A DNA stretch of 64,000 bases, taken from positions 1,178,001 to 1,242,000 of the forward strand of contig CAVTWY010000002.1 in the NCBI GenBank assembly GCA_963738575.1, given 5' to 3'. The stretch comes from CAVTWY01 sp963738575 (GTDB taxonomy: Bacteria; Pseudomonadota; Gammaproteobacteria; Burkholderiales; Burkholderiaceae_C). How positions within the stretch are numbered: the first letter of the stretch is position 1; every line of letters begins with the position of its first letter. Under the pieces are notes generated by a model, which saw nothing but the letters and a program-made list of their open reading frames with translations, was not told the DNA's origin and searched no databases. The position numbers were made by a program, and so were the translations under genes. This document shows, piece by piece, positions 52,850-61,236 of this stretch.

Positions 52850-53815
52850 ATGGCGGTCTTCACTGACGTTTCGCCCGACGACGCACGGGCGCTGATTGCG
52901 CCCCTGTCCATCGGTACGTTGACGGGACTGCGCGGCATCACTGCCGGCATCGAAAATACCAACTACTTTTTGGACACCGACCAAGGCGCGTGGGTGCTGA
53001 CACTGTTCGAGCGTTTGTCGTTCACACAGTTGCCGTTCTTTTTGGGACTGACGCGCCACTTGGCTGCTGCAGGGCTGCCCGTGCCAGCGCCGCAAGCACG
53101 TCGAGACAACGGATCACTACTGCATACCTTGCACGGAAAACCCTGCGCCGTCGTCAGCAAACTCAACGGTGCACACGTGATGGCGCCCACCCCGCACCAC
53201 GCGGCGCAGCTGGGCGGTGTGCTCGCACGCATGCACTTGGCCGCCCAATCGTTTGTCCCCACCCAACCCAATTTGAGGGGGCCATCGTGGTGGCGCGAGG
53301 TGGCACCGCAGCTCTACCCGTACTTGACGCTCCAACAGCGTCAAACCGTTCAAGCCGAACTTGACTTTCAGGACTCGGTGGCAGCGTCTGCAGCCATGCA
53401 GGCCGTACCACGCGGCCCCATCCACGCCGATCTGTTTCGGGACAACGTGTTGTTCGAGGGCCCACCTGGTCAAGAGCAATTGACTGGCGTTTTCGATTTC
53501 TACTTCGCAGGCGAGGACAGCTTCATCTTTGACATGGCTGTATGCATCAACGACTGGTGCATTGACCAAAGCAGCGGTCGGCTGAACGAACTTCACGCCG
53601 GTGCATTGGTGGGAGCGTACGAGATGGTGCGCAAGCTTGGCAGCCACGAGCACCGGCTGCTGCCCGCAGCACTGCGTGCAGCAGCATTGCGGTTTTGGTT
53701 GTCCCGCCTCATGGACTGGCACTTGCCGCGCGACGCCAAGATGCTCGCTGCCCACGACCCTCTTCATTTCGAGCGCGTGCTGCATGCGCGCATCGAGTCA
53801 CCTTGGCACGCATGA
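52850..53815 (+). CDS. thrB: Homoserine kinase (ThrB, APH-fold type)
   Basis: The 321-residue protein is the choline-kinase-like homoserine kinase: MAVFTDVSPDDARALIAPLS, GIENTNYFLDTDQGAWVLTL, the catalytic loop PIHADLFRDNVLF, and FDFYFAGEDSFIFDMAVCIN. It phosphorylates homoserine for threonine synthesis. It overlaps the following membrane protein gene by four bases (ATGA). Confidence 0.95.
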   Translation: MAVFTDVSPDDARALIAPLSIGTLTGLRGITAGIENTNYFLDTDQGAWVLTLFERLSFTQLPFFLGLTRHLAAAGLPVPAPQARRDNGSLLHTLHGKPCAVVSKLNGAHVMAPTPHHAAQLGGVLARMHLAAQSFVPTQPNLRGPSWWREVAPQLYPYLTLQQRQTVQAELDFQDSVAASAAMQAVPRGPIHADLFRDNVLFEGPPGQEQLTGVFDFYFAGEDSFIFDMAVCINDWCIDQSSGRLNELHAGALVGAYEMVRKLGSHEHRLLPAALRAAALRFWLSRLMDWHLPRDAKMLAAHDPLHFERVLHARIESPWHA

Positions 53816-54687
53816 ATCCTTTCCTCAACCCTCCCAACGACTTGCCGCCAACCATGCGGCTGCAGAGCCTCCCGTCGGCAAGAGGCATGGCGTGGACGCT
53901 TGATGCTTGGCGCTTGTTTGCATCGCGACCGTTTGCGTGGGTGGGTCTGCTGGCGATGTTCATCATGGTGGGGCTGCTGCTCAGCTTGCTGGGCATGCTG
54001 GGGGCCGCGATCGCCACGGTGTCACCGCCTCTGGTGTCGCTCATCTTCATGGTGGCGACGGCTGCCACCCAGACAGCGGGCGTCAAACACCCCTTGCAAG
54101 CGCTCGCCACCTTTCGGCAAGCTGGCATGCAGCGCGCGCGGTCGCTGATCGCTCTTTGCATCGTGTACGCCATCGCCATGACGTTGCAGTTCAGCATCAG
54201 CGCCTCGTTGGATCAAGGCAGCATGCACCGGCTGATTGAGTTGTTGGCGGCACCGCGAACCACAGCCTCCATGCGCGACATCAACACGGTGTTGGCCTCA
54301 GACGCCTTTCAGCACGGATTCACCCTTCGCTTGCTGGGCACGGTCTTGCTGTCGATTCCGTTTTGGCATGCACCGGCCCTGGTTTGGTGGGGCCATCAAG
54401 GTGTTGGGCAAGCATTGTTTTCCAGCGCGCTCGGGGTCTGGCGATCCAAAGGCGCGTATGCCTTGTATGCCTTGACGCTGCTGGCCACAGCCATGGGGCT
54501 GATGACGGTCATCGGTGTGGTGCTTTCACTGATCAATTCTGCGTCGAGCATGCGCGTGGCGTTGGCCGCCCTGTCCATGGTCCTTGCCGTTGTCTTCTAC
54601 CTGACCCTTTGGTTTTCTTTCGTCGATACGTTTGGGCTGCGCAACCCCGATGCAGACGCCGACAAATCTGTCGACGCGCCAAGCTAA
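53812..54687 (+). CDS. BPSS1780 family membrane protein
   Basis: The 291-residue protein has the N-terminal GMAWTLDAWRLFASRPFAWV and about six hydrophobic helices with the loop LVWWGHQGVGQALFSSALGV, which fit the BPSS1780 family found downstream of thrB in Burkholderiales. Function unknown. Downstream, 54688-54873 holds an imperfect hairpin (ACCACGA with TCGTGGT at about 54708-54728) but no clear T-run. Confidence 0.85.
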   Translation: MNPFLNPPNDLPPTMRLQSLPSARGMAWTLDAWRLFASRPFAWVGLLAMFIMVGLLLSLLGMLGAAIATVSPPLVSLIFMVATAATQTAGVKHPLQALATFRQAGMQRARSLIALCIVYAIAMTLQFSISASLDQGSMHRLIELLAAPRTTASMRDINTVLASDAFQHGFTLRLLGTVLLSIPFWHAPALVWWGHQGVGQALFSSALGVWRSKGAYALYALTLLATAMGLMTVIGVVLSLINSASSMRVALAALSMVLAVVFYLTLWFSFVDTFGLRNPDADADKSVDAPS

Positions 54688-54873
54688 AGCGCCCAGCAAG
54701 CGGACCCAACCACGAGTCGAATCGTGGTGGGTTGGCTGCACAAAACGCGCTGTTTTGCACACATCCAAGCGCGGCAAGGGGCAGTCGTCGCCGTCAATTG
54801 CAACCATTCATGTCGGCTGCGGTGACAGCAAGCCTTAACGCGCGACAATCACGTCAGACGAAGGAGACTGCCC

Positions 54874-55080
54874 ATGACTCGCATCCTGCACTTGATGGTT
54901 CTTGCCACGGCGCTCGCGTCGCTTGGTGGCTGCGCCGTCATCTCTGTTGTAGGTGCCACCACAGGCGCGGTCATTTCGGTCACCGGTGCGGTGGTGTCCA
55001 CCGGCGTCAAGGTCACGGGAAAGGTCATCGAGAAAAGCATTGATGTCGTCACTGGCGGCAGCGACGAGGACAAGAAGTAA
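54874..55080 (+). CDS. Small lipoprotein (NF038104 type)
   Basis: The 68-residue protein has a lipobox LGGC at about residue 20 and a Gly/Val-rich mature part (VVGATTGAVISVTGAVVSTG) that ends in an Asp/Lys-rich tail. This pattern matches the short NF038104-type lipoproteins. A GAAGGAG ribosome binding site precedes the ATG. Function unknown. Confidence 0.75.
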   Translation: MTRILHLMVLATALASLGGCAVISVVGATTGAVISVTGAVVSTGVKVTGKVIEKSIDVVTGGSDEDKK

Positions 55081-55116
55081 GGCGCAACGCCGGCGAGCAC
55101 CGCAGTGCCTCGGCGC

Positions 55117-57477
55117 TCAAATCGGCGTCAACTTGGCCACTGAAAGGGCCAACCATTTCATGCCGTGTCGGCCAAAGTTGACTTGGGCTCGCGCATCTTC
55201 CCCCGCGCCCTCCAAGGTCACGATGACCCCTTCGCCAAATTTGGTGTGAAACACACTTTGCCCCATGCGCAGGCCCGTGTTGGCACTGCGAGCCGCCGAC
55301 ACCGATGCCGGTCGGCGTTCACGCGGCCTGCGCCAATCATCGACCCCAACCCAGTGCCTCGTTGCCACGCCTGCTGGTAGTCACGCTCAAACCCCGAGCC
55401 AAACCCTTGGTTTCGCGGCGACAACCATTTCAAGCCCGCTTCAGGCAACTCGTCGAAGAATCGACTCTTGATGTGGTACCTCGTTTGCCCATGGAGCATG
55501 CGGGTTTGGCTGAAGCTCAAGTACAGCCGAAGGCGTGCCCGCGTGATGGCGACATACATCAAGCGGCGTTCCTCCTCCAGGCCATCGTGGTCCGAGAGCG
55601 AGTTTTCGTGCGGAAACAACCCCTCTTCGAGCCCGGTGATGAACACCGCATCGAACTCAAGACCCTTGGCTGAGTGAACCGTCATCAACTGGATGGCGTC
55701 TTGCCCCGCCTTGGCTTGGTTGTCGCCCGCCTCCAGTGATGCGTGTGTCAAAAACGCAGCCAGCGGTGATTGAATTTCGCCCGTCTCGGCGTCGGGCACT
55801 GCAGGCGTCGGCGCATCGCGCATCGCGTGCTCGTCCACCGGCAGTGCCACAGCGTCTTTGCCAAAGCCTTCCTGCGTCACGAACCCTTCGGCGGCGTTGA
55901 CCAGCTCTTCCAAGTTCTCGATGCGGTCTTGGCCCTCTTTTTCGGTGCGGTAGGCGTCGATCAAACCCGTGCGCTGCAACATCTGCTCGATGATTTCGCG
56001 CAGCGTCATGCCCTTGGTGGATTCACGCAAACCGTCCACCATCGCCACAAAGGCAGCCACGTTGTTGGCACTGCGCCCCTGCAGAGGCGCCCACGCTTTG
56101 ATAGAGGCTTCGCCCGCTGGATCTGCGCGCCGCGTCTTGAAGTTGCTCCACCGTCCGCGCACCAATGCCCCGCGCCGGAAAATTAACAACGCGCAAGAAG
56201 CTGGTGTCGTCGCTGGGGTTCTCGATCAACCGCAGGTAGGCCAGTGCATGCTTGACTTCGGCGCGCTCAAAGAATCGCAATCCACCGTAGACACGGTAAG
56301 GAACGCCCGCGTTGAAGAGCGCACTTTCAATCACCCGCGACTGCGCGTTGCTGCGGTAGAGCACGGCGATTTCACGCGCGGCCCATGCCACCGCGGTGCA
56401 ATTGCTGCGCCTCGTCCAAAAACCACTGCGCTTCGGCGTAGTCGCTGGTGGCTTCGAACACCCGCACGGGCTCGCCCGCGCCTGCGTCGGTGCGCAAGTT
56501 TTTGCCCAAGCGGCGTTCGTTGTGGGCGATCAGCGCGTTGGCGGTGTCAAGGATGTTGCCGTGGCTTCGGTAGTTGCGTTCAAGTTTGATGACGTGGTCC
56601 ACGCTGGTACTCACGCTCAAACTCGCCATGTTGCCCACCTGGCGCCCCGCGAAAGGCGTAAATGCTCTGGTCGTCATCGCCCACCGCAAAAACACCTTGC
56701 CCGCCACCCGGTGGCGCAAACATGCCCAGCCACTTGTACTGCAAAGTGTTAGTGTCTTGAAACTCGTCCACCAGCACATGCGCAAAGCGACGCTGGTAAT
56801 GCTGGCGCAATGCCTCATTGTCGCGCATCAGCTCATAAGTGCGAAGCATCAGCTCTGCAAAGTCAACCACGCCCTCGCGCTGGCATTGCGCATCGTAGGC
56901 GGCGTAAATCTCCACCAACTGTGCCGTGTGAGGGTCGTCAATGCTTCACGTCGCCCGGACGCAAACCGTCCTCTTTTGCACCGGCGATGAACCGCGAAAC
57001 CTGGCGCGGCACGTAGCGGTCTTCGTCCAAATTCATGGATTTGATAACACGTTTGACGGCCGACTGCTGGTCGCTGCTGTCAAGAATTTGAAAGCCTTGA
57101 GGCAGGTTGGCCATCTTCCAGTGCGCACGCAAGAATCGGTTGCAAAGCCCATGAAAGGTTCCGATCCACATGCCGCGCACGTTGACGGGCAACATGGCCG
57201 ACAGACGCGTCAGCATCTCCTTGGCTGCCTTGTTGGTGAAGGTCACCGCCAACACGCCCCCCGGGGACACCTGGCCGGTTCGCATCAGCCATGCGATGCG
57301 GGTGGTCAGGACACGCGTTTTACCCGACCCCGCGCCCGCAAGGATCAGGGACGGCTTGCGTGGCAACGTCACCGCCGCCCATTGCTCGGGGTTGAGGTCA
57401 CGCAACAGCGGGTCCTGCAAGGCCCCCTGGGGCATGTCGGGGGCGCTGACAACGCCGTCGGGTTCAAACAAATCCAT
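55117..57477 (-). pseudogene. uvrD: DNA helicase II (UvrD/PcrA type) with about seven indels
   Basis: The pieces cover a whole SF1 helicase of about 787 residues: Walker A LILAGAGSGKTRVLTTRIAW, TFTNKAAKEMLTRLSAML, Walker B VLVDEFQDTN, VFAVGDDDQSIYAFRGA, KLERNYRSHGNILDTANALI, NAQSRVIE, TVHSAKGLEFDAVFITGLEE, and the C-terminal MGQSVFHTKFGEGVIVTLEG. Reading frame changes occur near 56940 (+1), 56643 (+1), 56626 (-1), 56601 (+1), 56393 (+1), 56130 (+1) and 55312 (-1). No amino acid region is lost. It should act in nucleotide excision and mismatch repair. Sequencing error is more likely than decay because the peptide reads cleanly across the breaks. Confidence 0.9.
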
Positions 57478-57531
57478 CGCTGCATTCTAGGTGGCCCCCC
57501 ACTGCTGACTCCCTGCGCCCACGCAACCCCG

Positions 57532-57698
57532 TAGAATGCTCCCGCATCCACCCACCGATACCCGCTTGAGGCGCGCCAGCGCCATCCTTCGGGCTCAAGT
57601 GGGTTGCTTGCATGCCGCCTCGGCATTGCCGGGGACCCACCCGCAAGGGCTGCCCAACCGACCGCGCGCCACCCTCGCGCATGCAACGCAGACAAGCC
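57532..57698 (+). promoter_or_regulatory. Promoter box and structured 5' leader of guaC
   Basis: A TAGAAT -10-like box lies at 57532-57537. The leader then folds: ACCCGCTTGAG (57560-57570) pairs with CTCAAGTGGGT (57594-57604) over 11 positions with one wobble, closing an inner GGCGC-GCCA-GCGCC hairpin (57570-57583). No terminator is visible. I do not recognise the structure as a known riboswitch. The frame upstream of guaC is open, so part of the leader could alternatively be coding. Confidence 0.45.
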
Positions 57699-58677
57699 AT
57701 GGAAATTTTTGACTACGACAACATCCTTCTGTTGCCACGCAAGTGCCGTGTGGAAAGCCGCGCCGAGTGCGATGCGTCGATCGAGTTTGGTGGGCGCCGC
57801 TTTGCCTTGCCAGTGGTACCCGCCAACATGCGAACCGTGATCGATGAGTCCATCGCGGTGCTGCTGGCGCGAGTCCAATCACTTTTACGTGATGCATCGG
57901 TTTGACCTTGACGTGCTGTCATTTGTGCGCATGATGCGTCGCAAGGGCCTCTACGTGTCGATCAGCTTGGGCGTCAAAGCAGCTGACCAAGCCATCGTCG
58001 ACCAATTGGTGGCCGAAGGCTTGGGCGCCGACTACATCACCATCGACATTGCCCATGGCCACGCTGAGGGCGTGCGCAAAATGATCGACTACCTCAAGTC
58101 GAAGCTGCCAAAAGCTTTTGTGATTGCAGGCAACGTGGGCACACCCGAAGGCGTGATTGACCTGGAAAATTGGGGCGCCGACGCCACCAAGGTGGGCATT
58201 GGGCCCGGAAAAGTGTGCATCACGCGCCTCAAAACGGGCTTTGGCACGGGCGGCTGGCAGTTGTCGGCGCTGAAGTGGTGTGCGCGCGTGGCCACCAAGC
58301 CCATCGTGGCAGATGGCGGCATTCGCCACCACGGTGACATCGCCAAGAGCATGCGCTTTGGCGCGTCAATGGTGATGATTGGCTCGCTCTTTGCGGGGCA
58401 CGAAGAAAGCCCCGGCGCCACGGTCGAAGTCGATGGCAAATTGTTCAAAGAGTATTACGGCAGCGCGTCAGACTTCAACAAGGGTGAATACAAGCACGTT
58501 GAAGGCAAACGCATTCTTGAACCCATCAAAGGCAAACTAACCGACACGCTGCGAGAGATGCGCGAAGACCTGCAAAGCTCCATCAGCTACGCGGGCGGCA
58601 ACACGCTGTGGGATCTGAAGAAGGTTAACTACGTGGTGCTAGGCGGCGAAAACGCCGGCGAACACCTGTTCATGTAG
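57699..58677 (+). pseudogene. guaC: GMP reductase with one frameshift
   Basis: Frame one begins MEIFDYDNILLLPRK and runs to ESIAVLLA. The +1 frame continues SNHFYVMHRFDLDVLSFVRM, GADYITIDIAHGHAEGVRKM, the loop with catalytic Cys GPGKVCITRLKTGFG, and VADGGIRHHGDIAKSMRFGA. An extra base lies at about 57866-57872. The reconstructed 325-residue protein is a GuaC2-type GMP reductase that converts GMP to IMP. Everything else is intact, so the shift may be a sequence error. Confidence 0.88.
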
Positions 58678-58689
58678 GTCACCCACGCT

Positions 58690-59292
58690 GTGTGGGACGC
58701 CGCCCTGTCGGGGATGGCACTGGGTGGCGGCCTGATCGTCGCCATCGGTGCCCAAAACGCTTTCATCATCCGTCAAGGGGCGCTGGGTCAGCACGTTTTC
58801 TGGGTCTGCCTGTTTTGCGCCCTCAGCGACGCTTTGCTGATCTGGGCTGGCACTTACGGTTTGGGCGGCTTGATCAAGGCGTTTCCGTCGGCGATCACAG
58901 TGATGACGTACGGTGGTGCCGCATTTTTGGTTTTTTATGGTTTGCAGGCGCTGCGCCGGGCTTGGCATCCGCAGGTGCTTGGCGAGAGTGCTGATCGCAT
59001 TACCAGTTTGGTCTCTGCACTAGCCACTTGCGCCGCTTTCACCTACCTCAATCCGCACGTGTATCTCGATACGGTGATTCTGGTAGGTTCCATTGCCAAT
59101 GCACGCCCGCTGGGTGAACAGGCTCCTTTTGCGGCGGGTGCAACCGTGGCGTCCTTCCTTTGGTTCTTTGGGCTGGGCTACGGGGCTCGGCGCTTGGGCC
59201 CTTGGTTGCAACGCCCGGCCGTTTGGCGCGCGCTTGATGGGTTGATTGCCATTGTGATGTTTGTGCTGGCTGCGAAGCTGCTGATTGGGTAG
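58690..59292 (+). CDS. LysE/ArgO family amino acid exporter
   Basis: The 200-residue membrane protein has six helices and the LysE signature GGGLIVAIGAQNAFIIRQGA, LGGLIKAFPSAITVMTYGGA, and FTYLNPHVYLDTVILVGSIA. The GAQNAF and NPHVYLD motifs match the ArgO branch, which exports arginine or lysine. The start is GTG, 12 bases after the guaC stop, so the two may be co-transcribed. Confidence 0.92.
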   Translation: MWDAALSGMALGGGLIVAIGAQNAFIIRQGALGQHVFWVCLFCALSDALLIWAGTYGLGGLIKAFPSAITVMTYGGAAFLVFYGLQALRRAWHPQVLGESADRITSLVSALATCAAFTYLNPHVYLDTVILVGSIANARPLGEQAPFAAGATVASFLWFFGLGYGARRLGPWLQRPAVWRALDGLIAIVMFVLAAKLLIG

Positions 59293-59766
59293 CTGATCAG
59301 TTCTCTTTTCCCGTGCTCTGCGTTTGGGGAGGTTGTTGGCGCTTGGGTTGGCGGCTTGCGGTGGGCGGGTGGGGCTCACACTGTGACGGTCGATGCTGCG
59401 CATCGACTTCGCTGCGATGCTCGGCTTGAAGCCCCGTCGCAAAACTTATATGGACGCCTCCCGTGTGGCAAGGGTGTTTTGGAAGTTTTGGTTGGCGAGT
59501 CAACGGCAGTCTTATATCCGGCCTGTTGGCGCAGCACCGGTCGTGCCACTGGCCTTGATGGTCAATCGCGAGGTTGATGCCCATCTCGTCACCGGGCTTT
59601 GCACAAGGCTTGCCCTAGTTTTGCGTCGGCTTGATCAACCCACGGTCTGAACCGCTTCTCCATCACTTCTTCAACGCCCCCTCGCGCACGGCTGAGGGCA
59701 ACCTGCTACGGCATTGTGGTTGCTCCTTGTGTTCGTTTGGTTTTTTGTAATCTTGGCGCGTTAACG
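59293..59766. other. Intergenic repeat-rich region, no gene
   Basis: I see no convincing coding frame. The stretch contains one arm of a 30-bp inverted repeat (59350-59379), a TCGATGC-TG-CGCATCGA hairpin (about 59390-59406), and TGCGATGCTCGGCTTGAAGC (59413 onward), which recurs with one base difference in inverted orientation at 61022-61044. It looks like debris from mobile or repeat elements. Confidence 0.6.
59350..59379 (+). repeat. 30-bp inverted repeat, left arm
   Basis: This arm begins GGCGGCTTGCGGTGGGCGGG and is a perfect reverse complement of 60710-60739. The two arms enclose the IS110-type transposase remnant and one structured repeat. Confidence 0.85.
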
Positions 59767-60583
59767 TTAGGCGCCGGCTGCAAGGCTTTGCTTCTCCTGC
59801 GTCGTTGGTAGACGTGAAGCCCAGGCGGCTTCATACGGCCTGGCATGCGCCACAAGCGCCCAGGCGGTACGCGCCATCTTGTTGGCCACGGCCACCACCA
59901 CCACGTTGAAGGGCCGACGCAACAACATCGCATCGATCCATGCTGGGTGCTTGGTGCCTTGCATCACGGCTCGCGCGCCGCAGATCATGAGCGTGCGCAG
60001 GTACGGGTCACCGCGTTTGGTGATGCGGCCCATGCGCACCTTGCCACCGGTGCCCGTGTGCCCTGGTACCAACCCCAGGCTGGCGCTGAACTCGCGCCCA
60101 CTGCGCCACGCCTTGCCATCACCCAGCACGGCTGCCGTGGCCGTGGCCCCGAGCACCCCAAGGCCAGGCATTTGCCGCAGCCTGGTCGCGCTTGTCATGG
60201 CCTTTTGCATCAGCGCAATCTGCGCATCCATCACCGCCACGTTGTGGTCCAACTCAGCCAGGGCTCGCAGCTGCTCGTTGACCAAGTTCACCATGATGAC
60301 GGGCAGCACCGCATCCAGCTGCGCGCGCTGTTCAGCCAAAAGCGCTGAGGCCTGCCTTCTTGCCCTGCGGCAGCGCCACACCGAACTCCACCAACAGGCC
60401 GCGCAAGGCGTTGATGGTGGCTGTGCGCACGCTCACCCAGTGGGAACGCGTGCGGTGCAGCGACAGTACCGCTTGCTGCTGCTCGTCCTTGACGGGAACG
60501 CGGCGGATGTCGCACTGCTTGGCCGCCAGCCAGATGGCGCGCGCATCGGCTGCGTCGTCCTTGTTGCCGCGCACGAAGGCGCG
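59767..60583 (-). pseudogene. IS110-family transposase remnant, 5'-truncated and frameshifted
   Basis: The preserved part begins RAFVRGNKDDAADARAIWLA and continues WVSVRTATINALRGLLVEFG to VALPQGKK. After an extra base at about 60354-60362 the other frame continues ASALLAEQRAQLDAVLPVIM and the Transposase_20 domain (MPGLGVLGATATAAVLGDGK, FSASLGLVPGHTGTGGKVRM, GDPYLRTLMICGARAVM). The N-terminal RuvC-like part with the first catalytic acids (about 100 residues) is missing. A structured repeat abuts the break at 60585. The element is inactive. Confidence 0.85.
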
Positions 60584-60584
60584 C

Positions 60585-60686
60585 GATCGGGTTGCGTCGC
60601 GTAACTCACTACGCGGCCTTTGGCCGCTGCGTTCGGACACACTAGACGAGTCAGACCACGAAGCGCGCAAGCGCGCCAACCCGATC
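60585..60686 (-). repeat. Structured hairpin element B (102 bp)
   Basis: Ten-base arms GATCGGGTTG (60585-60594) and CAACCCGATC (60677-60686) enclose an inner GCGCGC-AA-GCGCGC hairpin (60663-60676) and a GCGGCC-TTT-GGCCGC hairpin (60613-60627). Read on the minus strand it has the order and spacing of element A, with conserved TGTCCGA and GAGTT segments, while the paired arms differ in sequence but stay complementary. Confidence 0.7.
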
Positions 60687-60709
60687 CCTGCGCTTCTCGC
60701 CGTCCCACA

Positions 60710-60739
60710 GTGAGCCCCACCCGCCCACCGCAAGCCGCC
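60710..60739 (-). repeat. 30-bp inverted repeat, right arm
   Basis: It is the exact reverse complement of 59350-59379 and lies 24 bases beyond structured element B. Together the arms bound a segment of about 1.39 kb. Confidence 0.85.
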
Positions 60740-60875
60740 CGTCTGGTCACTTGCATTGAGAGCAGGGTCGCTGCGCTCCCTTTGGGCTTTGCTGGCGTCG
60801 TCACGTGGGTGGTCTGAGCGTGGACACCCCCCCACGGCCGGGCTGATAAACCAAGCAGTTGGCTCTTTACCCCGA

Positions 60876-61106
60876 AGGCGCAGACGCCCAGGGCAGCGAG
60901 TGCCTGTGAGGCGCCGAGAAGCGCAGGACTTGAAGCCCGCGCGCGCAGCGCGCCACAACCACTGACTTGTCGTACGTGTCCGAGTGCAGCGCCCGAAGGG
61001 CGCGGAGCGAGTTGTACGACAGGGCTTCAAGTCCGAGCATCGCAGGGCAGTCGAAGCGAAGCGTAGACCGCCTCACCGGCACTCGCTGCCCTGGGCGTCT
61101 GCGCCT
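60876..61106. repeat. 231-bp near-palindrome around element A
   Basis: The outermost 38 bases (60876-60913, beginning AGGCGCAGACGCCCAGGGCA) pair with 61069-61106 with one mismatch. Inside are partly paired flanks and the fully paired element A. The whole could form a large cruciform or a long RNA hairpin. The rest of 60740-61236 holds no gene I can support; the region just before 61237 should carry the valS promoter. Confidence 0.75.
60926..61034 (+). repeat. Structured hairpin element A (109 bp)
   Basis: Thirteen-base perfect arms GGACTTGAAGCCC (60926-60938) and GGGCTTCAAGTCC (61022-61034) enclose a GCGCGC-GCA-GCGCGC hairpin (60939-60953), a TGTCGTAC/GTACGACA stem (60968-60975 with 61014-61021), and an inner GCGCCC-GAA-GGGCGC hairpin (60989-61003). 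It shares order and linker sequences with element B, including CGAGAAGCGCAGG next to the first arm. Confidence 0.75.
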
Positions 61107-61236
61107 GAGCCAACACCGCAACAAGCAAATAGAGAAAGTGCACCCCCGAATACAATCAAAAACACCCCAAAACGACAACCAAGCAGCACGCAAGACTAAA
61201 CGCGCGCTGCACCAGTCCCCTTTGCCCCAAAAGACC

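Noticed and set aside
59757..59775. GCCTAAC next to GTTAACG at the transposase stop, resembling attC boxes
   Set aside because: The two boxes are adjacent with no stem between them; more likely a chance palindrome at the stop codon of the IS110 remnant.
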